DNA of 44,364 bases from Phallusia fumigata (GCA_008931825.1 QXVZ01011827.1:11517-55880), one strand, 5' to 3'. Counted from the first letter of the stretch, positions 10,501-22,992 are shown. Notes: generated from the letters alone by a model not told the origin. Numbers and translations are program-made.

Positions 10501-12713
10501 ACACATCAGTAGATAAACACAACTGTTGCATCGCTACGTCGTCAGAATGAGGTAAATCGACTGCATCTGTTTCTTCAGCATTTGTTTCAGCTCCAGGGAG
10601 AACACCCTCACCATCAGAAACAGGTTCCAAAGCACCGAATTCTTCATCTGAACTGTTGCAAGTTTCAAGATTGTCACACATTGGAGGCTCTTCAGGCCTG
10701 GCAACTTTCTTTTTGGTTTTGGGGACAAATTTTCCCTTTCCAAGTTTACACATGGCATATGAAACTATGCAATGGGTCTTGGCTGCAAGCACCTGCGAAG
10801 ATAGCTTGATTCTGAAACTATGGGATGCATTTGGTACTATGTGTTCAAAGTTTTCGTGTAAGAATTAATTTCATACAATCCAATATTATGATATTAATAT
10901 CACAAACACAACATACATTGAAAACAATTACATACCTGATGAATTTCAATTTTTGCTTTCACAGGCAAGTCGGGAGGAATACGAATTTCCATGATGCTGT
11001 CAGAATTTTGTTGTTCAAACATATTTAAACTGCTACTGTTTGGTTGAAGCTGACCGTAATCGGCAACCTCAAACATTTTCTCACTTAGACTTCTCCACTT
11101 TTTGCCCAAGTATAACAGAATTTGGGACAGTTGGCACCCCATAGGCACACTGAATCTAAAAATAGAACATATATCAAGTTAGGTTCAATACCAAACAAGT
11201 ACAACACATAAAAGTTGGTACAGCTGAAACCTTATTCTCGGGTTGTGGCCCAGCAAATGCACCTTGTTCCATGCTTCCATAGTCAAAGGATGCAAATCAA
11301 CATTAACCCTCAACGGTAATTTCACCCGCCGGCTTTCAGTTATGCTCGATTTTTGAACTGCATTAAACAAACATAATGAAGATATACCGATGTATGACCT
11401 AAAAATGCCTAAATTTTGAGTCAACAAAGGCATACCTTCTTTGTCATGTATCTTTTTTAATGCTTTACAGGCCGGAGTCTTAATTCTGTACGTCTTTCCT
11501 TTAATTCGAATACTTGTTGAGCCATAATTTATCAATTCAGAAAGCTTCAGCATTTCTTTTTTCTTTAACATATCTGGATAAAAGTGTCTCGTCAATGAAA
11601 GTAATGCACAAAAATTAGGCATTAATCACTAGCAACTTACAGCCACCAAATCTTTTCCAAAGCTCCCCATAGTTAATAACTGCACTCAATTCTTGCAAAG
11701 CTTTGCTAAATTGATTTCCATGCACTGAAACAAAAAATGATACGATGTCAGCCAAATGTTGCATAATTTTCAATGAATCAAAACAGCAATGTCAGCCCAA
11801 TGTTGCATAATTACAATAAAATAAAAACAGCCATAAGCAATCACCGCTTGGGCTTAAGTTCGAAAAAGATAAACCCTACCATCGTCCCCCAACAATTTGC
11901 TAATAGTAGTCCATGTCCTGTAATAGAGATGTCGGACCTGATCCTTTGTCTTGATCACGCTGTCATCGCCCTTTCTTTTGTGTTTTTGTGCAATTGCTTT
12001 TTGTATTGCTTCAAAATCTTTTCCATGCTAAAGCAAATCACAGCCTTACAAATTAAAATTAAAACCAAGTTCTGGTTTGTTGACAAAAACTTACCACTGC
12101 AACGGCTTCAAAGAAATGAATTTTATCATCAATACTCCACTGCTCACGTACCCTCTTTTTCTTGACAATACTAGACTTGACATTCTCTTGTGGGCTAGAT
12201 GGGTGGGGTTTCTTAATTTCATCTTCTGTCAGTTCTTCCAAAACCACAGAAACACTTGTTTTTGCTGGTGCAACTTGTGTGTTTAGCAACTGTGGTTGAT
12301 TTGAAATAGCTGGAGGAGTCACAAATAAAAAGTTTACACCATGTGACAAATCGTTTCAAAAAATGACACCACTGACCTAACTAGCACAAGTACCAACAAT
12401 GAGCAAAACAGTTGTTTTGAACCAGGCCAAATGTAAAGAGCTATTTCTGCTATGTATACAGGTTTTCAGAATCATCTAGTCCCAGAGCATGAGAAACATT
12501 TAAATTGTACCTACCACCATGTGTCAAATCCGGCTGAAACCTTTTGACAGGTTTCACAGTAGCTCTAAGTACAGGGCCATCGGAATGCTTCGAGCAGATT
12601 GCAGTTCCACGTCTTCTCCAAACACGACCTTTCTCGGGTGTTTGGCTGTCAGCTGCAGCGTTGGATATATCCTCTGGCGCAACTTCCACAGCGTCGTTTT
12701 CTGTTGTAAGCAT
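7553..12713 (-). CDS. CRAMP1: CRAMP1 (Cramped) chromatin regulator
   Basis: Nuclear SANT-domain protein of the Cramped family (Drosophila cramped, vertebrate CRAMP1). Twelve exons in transcript order: 12713-12515, 12309-12095, 12027-11880, 11724-11641, 11573-11436, 11357-11231, 11149-10936, 10792-9677, 9609-9462, 9320-8587, 8517-8348, 7793-7553. Total 3534 nt, or 1177 aa, with all phases consistent. Family blocks appear in order: basic N terminus (GRVWRRRGTAI, VKPVKRFQPDL); SANT-like region near residues 120-185 (REQWSIDDKIHFFEAV, HGKDFEAIQKAIAQKHKRKG, KTKDQVRHLYYRTW); INYGELWKRFGG; KGKTYRIKTPACKALKK; VKLPLRVNVDLHP with NPRI; WNLDTAGDLTIAEIFLMLGK inside the long exon; RKPYVVQRTMMP; and SLDGLTFSPSKRLR near the C terminus. 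Length is close to the vertebrate protein as I recall it. The donor GTTTCA after 11231 is weak, but the phase fits. Confidence 0.92.
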
Positions 12714-12820
12714 TGACCCACTAGCAAAAAATCAAGTCCAACATCAACTTACAGTTTAATATCTCTTCACCGTGCGCTTTTGTCCAGCGTGGGCGGTGCT
12801 GTACATTAGGCTACTACGGA

Positions 12821-12840
12821 CAAGATGGCCGCCATTTTTA
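12821..12840. promoter_or_regulatory. YY1-type site upstream of CRAMP1
   Basis: CAAGATGGCCGCCATTTTTA contains GCCGCCATTTT, the core YY1 form common near metazoan start sites, and is partly palindromic (ATGGCCGCCAT). It lies about 110-130 bp upstream of the CRAMP1 ATG, a usual position for a TATA-less housekeeping promoter. The assignment rests on the motif and its position only. Confidence 0.45.
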
Positions 12841-14793
12841 AACCGTCTATGAAACACGGCATTGCGACAGATTAAAAGCGCCATTAAACAAAAAATGCCG
12901 ACGTCAAATTACAACCACTAGGCTAACAGAAACTCTAAGCTGCCTGTTGCACAGAACTAGCTTGTTTCTAAGCAGACAGAATCACTTTCGCAAATTGTAT
13001 GATCGGACTAGCAGCAAGTGTAATAAATCGCGAGTACCCTGGATATCTCTCGCTCGCATGTAATACACAAAACTTACCTAGCATCGCGCATTGTATTTTC
13101 CGTTTTCGGATCCTGTTGCCTTACATTCTAGAGTTAAAACAAACCGAACTTGATAAAAAGGTCTACATAACAGCTTGTTGTCAAAGCTTTCACGGAAACC
13201 GCTTAGCTCGGTGCTGGCCAATCAGAGACCTGGAACGTTTCATACCAAAATACGGCAGGATTAGGCGAATGTAAAGGCAGATAATGTGGTATAAACTGAT
13301 ATGATAGTGGTGACTGGATCAGCATTACTGATGTTGTAACTTGTTAGCAATGAGATAATTTCGTCAAAAGCATCAAAGTGTAAACAACTACACAAATAAT
13401 TTTTTAGCAAGCTTGGCTTGTTTGGTCCTAAGGCAACAACAACTACAAAATGTAATAACTTAGTAAACCATGTGATTTAACATCATATTGCACTGTAACA
13501 TCTACTTATAGATAACCAGTTACGCCACATTCCACTTGCCTGGCAATGCAAACTGCTTATAAAATCAAGTAAACCTAAACATCATTAGGAGACAAGCAAC
13601 ATAATAACAAAAACAAAATGCTGTGTTTTATTGGTAAGACTTTTCACACAATTTTTCAAATCCTAAATATGCAAAGTGAGTTTAAAACATTTACAAATGA
13701 AAAAAATAATTGTTGTATTTTGATAACAGGAACAATCTAACTTTTCTAGCAATGACTGGAAAGACCAACATTTTACTATTGTTTTAAGCGAGTAGAACAC
13801 ATGATCAATACTTTGAACTTGTTTGTACAGAGTTCAACTAAAATAACAATTTTTTATGTCATGTTTCAGGCATTTCTAGAACACATTTTTTTCAGAATAA
13901 ATTTACTAACCATTACCTTACAGTTTTATTTTTTTCAAGAACTTATTTATTTGTTAATTCATAAATGATATGTTCATGTACTTTAAAGCAATCTTTGTTT
14001 AATCTCATTTGTGATTTCTCAGGTTGCCCAATTAGTTGCAATGTTTTAAATAGTTTAATTTTCTGTTGTGGGGCAAGCGGGCTGGGATGGAAAAAATTAA
14101 CAAATAATAAATCTGCATGAATACACAATTGACAACATGAAACATATATACTGCTTGGTTGAAAAAAATTTTCTTGAATATAAACAAAAATAAAAAAGTA
14201 CATCTACAAAACCTAACAAAAGTTGATTGACATTCCTAAGTTATGCAAATTAACAATAACAACAAAACAATATTACAAAATTACACTACACCACATAGCT
14301 TGTACTGTAGGTCATTTCTCAATGCATAAAAGTTTATCAAAAGTATAATAACCATTTAGGTTCGAACAGGCATATTTTTCTTCTAATCCAGTTTTGCAGT
14401 GGCATGTGTAAACTTAAAAATGGAAAAATTTAAATCCAACATTTTAAAACTAAAACGAAACTTAACTCATGGTTTATAAGATACAACACCTGCCAAATGA
14501 ATGTTACAATTCAGATATGATAGAGACCACATGAATTTGTTCAATCCTCACTTGGCCGCTGTAGGTACTGTAAACTGTATTGTGATTAGAAAAATATTTT
14601 TTTTCCAAACCTACAGGTAAAGGTTGAGCCTATTGGGTGTAGATACGTCATAACAGTCTGTGTGCGCCACATGTAATACACCCCACACACTTTTAGTTCC
14701 TTTCTTTTTCCGCGTTTTTACTAAACTGATGTTAAGCCGTTTGTTGTTTTGATCATTTGGCGCGAACAACACCATTCAACCGTGACCAAACGA

Positions 14794-14801
14794 TCACGTG
14801 A
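14794..14801. promoter_or_regulatory. Palindromic E-box upstream of JPT
   Basis: TCACGTGA is a perfect palindrome, a USF/MITF/TFE-class bHLH-zip site, about 340 bp upstream of the JPT ATG. TACGTCATAA-type bZIP half-sites occur nearby (around 14645 and 14973). This is motif evidence only. Confidence 0.3.
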
Positions 14802-15140
14802 CAGCTCAGCTGATTACATCGTTAATTTCGTTTGGGGAATAATTATCTCACACACTTAGCACATTTACCAAGTATAAATCACTTCTTAATACATAAAGAG
14901 CACATTAAATCTGTTGCACATGACGCAAATAGTCAATGCAACGGTTACCAATGAGCCTTGTTTTATTATTACGTCATAACCGTTTTCTTACATCTCATGT
15001 GCGAAGAAAAAAGAAATGTGGCCATGGACTAGTCACGCGTTAAATAAGGGTGTTGGTTGGCTAGTACTGAACAGGTGGTCCAACTCCAAACAGGTGCTTA
15101 TTTCCTTTGAAAATTCGTTCCGTTTAGACGTGTTGAAACT

Positions 15141-17517
15141 ATGAATTACGATTGTGAACGCCCATCTTCCAGGTAAGTGAATTTAGTTGAAGATTATTTA
15201 ATCTAGTAATAAAAAAATTTTGCCTGAATTAGTTTCTGTTGCTATTTCATTGGCCTAGGTCAATTTTAGCGTTGCCGTTTATGTGTATGGTAACTATTTT
15301 TATGATGACCACCCAGAACCAGAGCATATGGTAGTCACAGAACCAGAGCATATGGCTATACTGCCAAGCCTTTCAAACTGTGTGCAAACTTTTGGTATCA
15401 AAGTGCAGGAGAAATTATTTTCTTTCATACCAAACCCTGCAAAACCTTTTTGGTGGTTGTTGTAAGGTTTTGATAATAAACTCTGTATCATGTGTAGGGT
15501 CATTCGCCCTCCTGGTGGTGGTTCAAGCAACATCTTTGGAGTTCCTGAACAGGCTCCACAAGTACAAAATGCAAAGTCTTCAGGAAATCCAAATTACCAA
15601 AGTAGTGTGTTTACTGACAGTCCGCAACCAGCAACTCCATCAAAGCAATCAGGTTTAATTTTGTTACCAAATAAACACATATTTATGCTTTATGCATTTA
15701 AAACTGTAACCCTAATCTAGCAATGTCAACAAATGACTTAGCCCTATAATTTTCTTGTACTTAATTTAGAAGGTAAACCAATCAGACCAGTTAGCAGCAC
15801 TTACAGAAGCACAATCTTTGCCACACATTCAAAACAAGTAATGAAACCAGCAACACGCACATTTAAATCAACTGTTTTTGTACCAGCTGCTGAGTCTGTT
15901 GGTAGTGTACAGACTCAAAGTACAAGGCCAGGTGAGCACAGAAAGTTGGCTGAGGCGATTAATCAGTGACAGGATTTAATTTAAATGTTACCTATATTGT
16001 GATGGGCGTAAAACTTAAAAATCAATCCAAAATGCAGCTAGTGTAAATTTTAGATAGTGATTTTTGGATTTAGTGAGATTTTTTACTGGCGTTATGAGTT
16101 ATTGTATTATAAACAAAATCTTGTTTGTTTCTGTACATTAACTACAGAAACTGCAAGAAAAATCAGCAATATACCAATGTTTGATGAAACAGGAGTACGG
16201 CCTTCAAGCGCTCCTTGTAGACACCGAAAAAACTCTACAAATTCAACAATATTCTGCTCTGTGGAATATCCATCAAAGGCAGAATATGAACCTGGCTATA
16301 AAACCATTCGCAAAACAGGTTCTTAGCAAATTTTTAGATGCATGTTAGAGCCTTTGTGTGGCAATGCATGACTATGTGACTCTTGAAGTATTTGTTAGCT
16401 AGGTAACTCAGACTTTTACTTTGTTTAGCTGTGAAGCCTGCAAACGCAAATCTGCAGTCGTCTGTGTTTTCGCCAGCAGTCACCAACAAGAAACCAGTTT
16501 CCAAACAGCAGCTAAACCACGACAAATTAAATATATTTACGTCACCACCAAGCACGCGCCACAGGCAGGCTCCGATTAGCAAAACTTTTGCATCCAATTG
16601 GAATGGTTCATCCACTAATAGGATTGAGGGAAAGAAACAGAATATGAAAGCCAAGAACTCAGTTTTTAATAGCAGTTGTTGCGAGGTGGACACTGCCGAC
16701 ACCCCGCCTATTTTTACCACAGACGCAGCGAGAAGTTTAATGACGCGCAGATTAACAAAGCCGGTGGTGGTCAGTGAACAGAAAAAGAACAAAGAACGCA
16801 ATATTTTAATGTCAAGTGGAAAGCATCAAAGCATATTGCCCGTAAAAGAGAAAGTAAAAGTTAGTAACACGTACCAGTCAATGGCCATGTCCGCAAGTAA
16901 CAATCCCACCCTTTTGTGGTCCTGTGATCAGAATCCCACAGCCTCGCGTTCTTACTGTGTGAAGAAAAGTGCCATTACCGAATCAAAAGTGTTTTCAAAA
17001 CCCTCCTCGACCGCACTGTGGTCTTCGGACTTTAACCCATCAGCAATGAAAACAAAAAACGTAATATAAAGCACAAGCTTTGATTTTGTAACAATTATTT
17101 TATTAATCATTAAACTACCATCCATGTTTAGCCTGTGCACAGCGTTTAGTAATGCGCATGATCACGTTTAACGTCCCGACAAGTACCGTGTATAAGCAAA
17201 CTTCGCGCAAACATTGTGTTGTGACCCGTTTTGTACATGTGAATAAACTGATAGATGCAACGCCAATGTTCTTTCGTCTATTTTTAATAGTACGCAGAGA
17301 CCCGATAACAGGGGAAGAAATAGGCAACGGCGACAAGAAGGAAACCAGCAACGAGGACTTAAAGTCGCTCGGCAACGTAGCAGCGCCAGTTTTGGCCAAT
17401 GGAAAAGATCGGAATGACGAAACCGACAGCGAGCCACATTTGGGCCCAGCTCGCAACGCAACTGGAATTCGCTGTGCCCAACCACCAGGCGGTCGTTCCA
17501 CTGTTACCTTCGGCTAG
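15141..17517 (+). CDS. JPT1: Jupiter/HN1 (JPT) homologue, form with the conserved C terminus
   Basis: Small, probably disordered protein of the Jupiter microtubule-associated family (HN1/JPT1, JPT2). Exons 15141-15172, 15498-15652, 15770-15931, 16148-16318 and 17291-17517 give 747 nt, or 248 aa, with matching phases. The start MNYDCERPSS leads into the family signature RVIRPPGGGSSNIFGVPE. The last exon reads RRDPITGEE, then ends CAQPPGGRSTVTFG, matching the family's C-terminal PPGG-K/R-S block. Between them, an S/T-S/T-x-I/V-F motif recurs (SSNIFG, SSVFTD, STIFAT, STVFVP, STIFCS). Exon 4 ends in phase 1 and can join either this last exon or the alternative one at 16429. The usual vertebrate protein is roughly 150-190 aa, so this one is longer in the middle. 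Intron 1 holds a 24-bp tandem repeat. Confidence 0.85.
15315..15355. repeat. Short tandem repeat in JPT intron 1
   Basis: AGAACCAGAGCATATGG occurs twice with a 24-bp period (from 15315 and 15339). Each copy carries a CATATG box. Confidence 0.7.
16429..17069 (+). CDS. JPT1: Alternative last exon of JPT (or internal exon)
   Basis: The acceptor TTTGTTTAG at 16428 opens a 641-nt frame with its own TAA at 17069, in phase with the preceding JPT exon. Using it would give a 386-aa protein that lacks the conserved PPGG C terminus. It keeps the S/T-x-V/I-F motif style (SSVFSPAV, NIFTSPPS) and adds two related LWS-x-D-x-NP-[ST]-A units (LWSCDQNPTA, LWSSDFNPSA). I found no convincing phase-1 donor to join it to 17291, and an ATTAAA hexamer follows 40 bp after the stop. 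The simplest reading is two alternative 3' ends. Real coding use is likely from the frame length and motif conservation; the isoform relation is inference. Confidence 0.65.
17109..17114 (+). terminator. Poly(A) signal after the alternative JPT exon
   Basis: ATTAAA lies 40 bp past the stop at 17069. It supports the idea that the exon at 16429 can be terminal. Confidence 0.4.
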
Positions 17518-19135
17518 AGCCAATGTTTCACACTGTATTGTCACCGCTCTGTAGGCTTACCCTACCCTACGCTGCTTACAGTATTCCTATTTGCTAGTAA
17601 ATATGTGTTTCCACTGATTATAACCGTTTGGCGCTTCAGACAAGTGTTCCTTTTCAGTGTTTTTTTTGCTTTGCTGCAGAAATCGGAAAATGAAGCCAAA
17701 TTCATCGCAGTGTTTTGATGTCGTACGCAACCATGTTTATTTGTTACTGTAATCATTTCTGTATGTCATCTAAGTGAACGCTCATGACTATTTATTGTTG
17801 ACCTATTACTATTTCTGATCAGCTGTTGCTAAACGAACTGGTGCTCTACATGTAGGCTGCGATATCTGTATTAAACATCCCTTAACCACACCACAACTTT
17901 TGACCTTTTTGGCAGGATTGGATTACAGTCAAAATTGGAGTGATGCCTTTCGAAAAAAGTAGACTTTGCAAAGACCGAAACTGTACAGCAATCAGCATTT
18001 TATAAGTTTATGTTGTGTAAATTTAGTTCTCAGCCCAATCAGTTTAATGACAAATCCTGGTTCTTTTTTCCAGTTGAACTTAGCTTTGTCAAATCATTCT
18101 TGATAATGACACCAGCGTTTGTTGCAACGTTGAAAATGTTTCACTAATTAATCGTGTCGTTCTACTGAGACTTTTTGAAACCATATATCGTGTTAGTAAA
18201 AAGTAAAAAAAGTAAAAACTGTCCGGGGAATACCAAAGTACCACCCACTTCATTAACGTGCACAGTTTAGTAAAATAAATAATTTCTGAAAACAATTCAA
18301 AAAATTATCTAACTAAGGGACCCCTTCTTTGCCACAGTTTGTGGCCGACTTTGGCGACCCATAGGCCTCATTAAATCTAAATACGTCCTGAGTCTTTAGA
18401 GCTATGTGCATGGTAGGTTTGTTGTCAGATCAGATTAATCATTTAATAATGGTAACGTTCGACCTTTCAGAAAAAGTATCCCTTCTTAAACAATGGTTAG
18501 AATTAAAACACTGCATCAATTGTTGACAGGTTCAAAAAGTATATTTGGTGTAAATACCGATCACTTAAACTTATATCCAAGTAGTAAGTAATGTGTCCGA
18601 CTCGGACCAACGGCGATAATAAACCTTGTGGTAAAATCATGTTACCTCCAAACCAGAAAAATACAAAAGCACAAAAACCCACATTTTCTCGCTGTAACGA
18701 ATTTGGACGGAACGATCGAGACGGGATGTTGTATTTGTAAGATAATTTTTTTGTGAGTTAACATTTAACAATAGCAGAGAAGTGCCTTGAGCTGTTGAAT
18801 AAGATAGGTTGTGTTTTTTACAGAGAATAAATCGGGGATAATTCTGTTGTTGTAGACTTCAAAAACGCATTTTCGCACCGTGTCACTGTTATTCCTTAAA
18901 ACGCCCCTTGGCCTAAAATGACTCGAATAGTCTTCCTAAGCAGCAACTCATCATGCACACGAATGCTTTTTGTTGAAGACCTTATTTTGAGATGGCAAAA
19001 ATACAGAGAAAACACTGTGTTATAAAACATTAGCTTTGTGTTACAAACCTGATTTTGTCAGGCCATCTCCCATCTGTTTTATCTTTTTGACTTATCTTTC
19101 TGTCATAGACCTCTTTTTTTAAAATATCAGACAAA
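17518..19135. other. Intergenic region between JPT and DDI
   Basis: About 1.6 kb between two genes on the plus strand. It should hold the JPT 3' UTR (ATTAAA at about 17870) and the DDI promoter and 5' UTR. The short frames on both strands show no domain or splice context. No RNA gene or element was seen. Confidence 0.55.
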
Positions 19136-22100
19136 ATGTTGGTTAATGTTTATGTGCCATCGCTGGATATTCACTTCAGCATAGAAGTTGGTTCTGATTT
19201 GACGCTTGAAGATTTTAAAGTGATGTGTTCTCCTGAATGTGGCGTGAACCCAAAGGACATGAAAGTATTTCTAAACAGCCAGCATCTATCAGATGATACA
19301 AAAACACTCAAGGCCTATAATGTTGCAACACATGATATGTTTCTTATTCAGCAAGGTATCCCTGCTTCTTCACTTCCAAACCTCTTTCCAAGTGGACCAA
19401 CCCCTGCTAAGTTACCAAATCTTGACTTCTCAAGTATACAGGTACTTCATATGAACATATACTATGTTTTTGTCGACAAAAAGTAAAACTATATTGGATA
19501 CTAGTCTGGACATAGTGCATCATAACAGTCAAAGTCAAAACTTTTAGTTTTGTATTAAACACAAAGCAATTGTTGTTTCAAGGCATATATGGCTTTTACT
19601 TTGATGTTTCCATGTTTCATGATCTTTTTTGTCACAATGTTAACAAATAATGTTTTATGGTTTGTTGCACATTAACCTGTGAGAACCTGAAGAAAATAAA
19701 GATTTTTTTGTTGGGCGGCATATTTTACTTGCCAGTGTACCTCAATTTTATAAGACCAGTTGCTTCTTTTTCAACTATATCCGACTTTTATTCAAATCAA
19801 CCTGTCTCTTTACAGGCACCTTGAGAATGTGTATGTTGCAAATGGGTCATGCTCATTCCTAATAAAGTTCTAATTTGCAGGTTCCAGGGTCTTCATCACA
19901 ACATACAACGCCACCATCAATGAGAGCACCTCGTCGTCCAGATTTTCAAAATCCTAACACTCTTCGACAATTTTTTCTTGATAATCCTCATGACTTGGCA
20001 TTGCTTAAGGAAAGAAATCCAACCCTGGCTGAGTCAATTGAAAAGGGAGATTATGCAAAGCTTGCAGAGCATATGCAACAAATTAGGTACCAATTTCATA
20101 ACCATAGATAACCTCTACCATAATGTGTTTTTGAGATCATGCAAATATTTTTAAAAACAGTATTAAACTTGACTGCAAAATAATTGTAGAACACAGTGCC
20201 TTCTCTCTATTTTTTCTTCCCTATAGCTTGTCCAATCATTTTTAACATGACATATTAAAAAGATTTGGATAAACGGCTTTACAGCTGGTAGATATGTTTG
20301 TGGTGGTGTGCCATTAGTTGACCCAAAAGCTTTAGTTATTACCCTGCTTGCCCCAAAATGGTAAAACATATTATATTGTGCAAACACCACAAACAAAATG
20401 TTTTTGTGCAAGTAGTGTTAAATAAATAAAAATTTAATTATTCTCATCAATTACTTTTCTAATTCGCAACTGATGGTACAATGACACGTCACTAGCTTTT
20501 TTGATCTGTTGCCTTGTAGTCCACTCTAGCAATTTTGAAACTAAGTCTGAACGGCTTTAAATTTTTAAAGATTTTAGGTTGGTTCATTGCAGTTGGTTGT
20601 TTAGTTTGCCAAATGCTATATATAGGTGGTAGTGGTGTTATTCCACTTCCTTTATATTTGAATGTTATTACTACCAAATCATTTATGAAACATATAAAAT
20701 TCTGTAAAAATATCTGGTGCTGTTGATACATATCTAGAAAAATGCATAATCTACTCCTTAGTGTGGGGACACATGCATTTCTGCCTGCAGAAGCCATAAC
20801 AACCCTATGTAAATATGGGTAAATATCCAATAAAAGATAATTTATACCTTTTTCAATTGGGTTGGACAATATTGTGAGGTGAAATTGCAATATGGTGAAA
20901 CCCAACACTCTATCAGTGTAACTTTAATTGTAAGTTTAGCCACAAATCACACTAGAATTTGAACTTGATAGTTTTTGTGTGGACTTGTTACAAGGCGCAA
21001 TAACCAAAAAAGCATTATATTTTAGAGAGGCTACAGAAAAGGCCGAGCAAGAAAAAATCAGATTATTAAATTCTGATCCAATGGATCTTGAAGTACAACA
21101 GAAAATTGCAGAAGAAATAGAACGAAAAAACATTGAAGAAAACATGAACATGGCTATTGAGGAAGCACCAGAAAGCTTTGGTCAAGTTGTAATGCTGTGG
21201 ATCAATCTAAAAGTTAATGGACACTATGTGAAAGGTGTAGTAAAAAATCAAAAAATTTTCTCTTGGTAAAGGTATTTAAAATTCAATAACAACACTTATG
21301 TTTGTTTCCAGCTTTTGTTGATACTGGTGCACAAATGACCATTATGAGTAAAAACTGTGCACAGAGGTGCAATATCATGCGTTTAGTTGACAAACGATGG
21401 GCGGGGATCGCAAAAGGTGTGGGAACACAAAAAATACTTGGTCGAATTCACATGGCTCAAATTCAGATTGAAAATGTTTTTTTACAATGCTCATTTTCTG
21501 TTTTGGAAAATCAACCAATGGATGTCTTACTTGGGTTGGACATGCTTCGCAGGTACAGCTGATATTTATTAATAAACCTAGTACAAAACTTTACCACAGT
21601 CACACTTTCAAGTAGGAATAAAACAAAATTAAAAATAGTGATAAAATGGCAAAAAGAAGCGATACCAGTGCTGCACAGATATTCAGCACTTGTAAACATG
21701 TTTTTTGTGTAGATAAATTAAATTTTGAAAGATTTTTATGTAGAACATTTGAACTTTACAATACAACTTGTTTTTACTCCAGGCACATATGTGTTATTGA
21801 TCTGAGGGAAAGCACGCTCACAATAGGCACCACTAAAACACAAACCAAATTTCTGTCTGAAAATGAATTGCCTTCACATGGTCGTTTGCATGATCCCAAT
21901 AATCCTGAGCAATCTCAGGAAGCAGCCACTAGTAATGGAAATGAAGAGGATGAAATTAATAAAGCTCTGATGGTATGTATTTATACAACAACTTGGATTT
22001 ATTAAAAAGCAAACACATGGTGGTGTTTGGTCAAAATATGCTTGTTGCGCTCATTTTTTTAAAGTCAAACTGCACAAACACTGGTATTGACAACACAAAC

Positions 22101-22992
22101 AATGTTGACTTTAAGTATGCAGTCTTTTTTCTCTGATGTTTCTGTGACGTTTAACAAAACTACAATGCAAAATAAGTTTTTATAACCTGCTGCATTTTTA
22201 ACTTGCTGTGGAGTGCCAAGATAAGCAGACAGGTCAAGATGCTCATGACTAGTTATCTGTGGTAAAATTATGTTAAAACATTTTTTGTTAATGTTCAAAT
22301 TCACTAATAAGAAGGCAGTTTGCTTAAAATTGACAACATATTACATTACAATATATGTCTCAGATGTCTGCATGTTACAATATATCAACAAACTTGAACA
22401 TCAACCAGCTGTGCGTGTTTATATAACAGTGATTTTTGTGACTGACCTTCTTGTTTTTGGTAATTAAGATGTGGAAGTCGCAGCTGTGCCTGCCATGTTT
22501 TACTGTACATTTACCAGGGGCTTATCATCGTGTGTTTTGTTTTTGCAATACTTTGGACGGGAAAAAATCTGTTCGCACGTATATCCAACATCATATTAAA
22601 AGCCTAATTTTATGTTCTTGGTCTGTCTTCATGTACCGTTTTACTCTTTTGTGTTGCAAAACCTCCCAACGTTCAGTAGCTTTTATTTTTGTGCTATCCT
22701 GTCACTTTTATGTCAACAAAGAAACCTAACGCAAAAAATGTTTTAGGAGTCTGCTGCCGAAGCGGTCAAGCGTGAAACGTCCGAGTCCAACTCGGCGCAC
22801 TCATCCGGCGAACCGACCCAGGAACCGACTGGAACAACGAACGATTTTTCCCCAGCCGCGTTCAACGATAAAATTCGTCAGCTTCTCGACATGGGCTTCA
22901 AGCGATCACAAGCCGAAGCCGAGCTCAGTCGGGTCAATGGAGACCTGCAGCAGGCCATCAGCAATTTGTTACAACGCGCAGCCAACAACTAG
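19136..22992 (+). CDS. DDI1: DDI1/DDI2 ubiquitin-shuttle aspartyl protease
   Basis: Proteasome-shuttle protein with a retropepsin-like protease; the vertebrate DDI2 orthologue cleaves the transcription factor NRF1. Exons 19136-19441, 19881-20086, 21026-21234, 21312-21552, 21783-21972 and 22747-22992 give 1398 nt, or 465 aa, with all phases consistent. Residues 1-75 form a ubiquitin-like domain. Residues about 110-170 hold a helical STI1-like region ([20 protein letters not shown]), and a charged helix follows ([15 protein letters not shown]). The protease core spans about 220-345: [16 protein letters not shown], then [12 protein letters not shown] with catalytic Asp244, [28 protein letters not shown] and [17 protein letters not shown] domain ends the protein ([20 protein letters not shown]). 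Vertebrate DDI proteins lack the UBA, while yeast Ddi1 and fly Rngo keep it. The active-site triad is DTG as in yeast. Introns 2 (939 bp) and 5 (774 bp) are the longest; I see no gene in them. Confidence 0.93.

Larger units (their letters stand above)
12714..15140. other. Intergenic region between CRAMP1 and JPT (divergent genes)
   Basis: About 2.4 kb with no supported gene. CRAMP1 runs left from 12713 and JPT runs right from 15141, so both promoters lie here. Near 12713 there is a YY1-type site; near 15141 there are CACGTG and TACGTCATAA-type motifs. The middle (about 13300-14560) is very AT-rich. Open frames at 12999-13274 and 13943-14203 have no recognisable protein character. No tRNA or conserved ncRNA was seen. 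Confidence 0.6.

Noticed and set aside
12999..13274. 91-residue plus-strand frame upstream of CRAMP1
   Set aside because: No domain, no splice partner and biased composition; it lies in the probable promoter region.
15283..15465. 60-residue frame with a repeated PEPEHM-type peptide
   Set aside because: It lies in JPT intron 1 and reflects the 24-bp tandem repeat; the JPT splice sites bracket it.
20290..20405. Possible inverted-repeat element in DDI intron 2 (TGTTTGTGGTG against CACCACAAACA)
   Set aside because: The arms match imperfectly and no target duplication was found, so no element is called.
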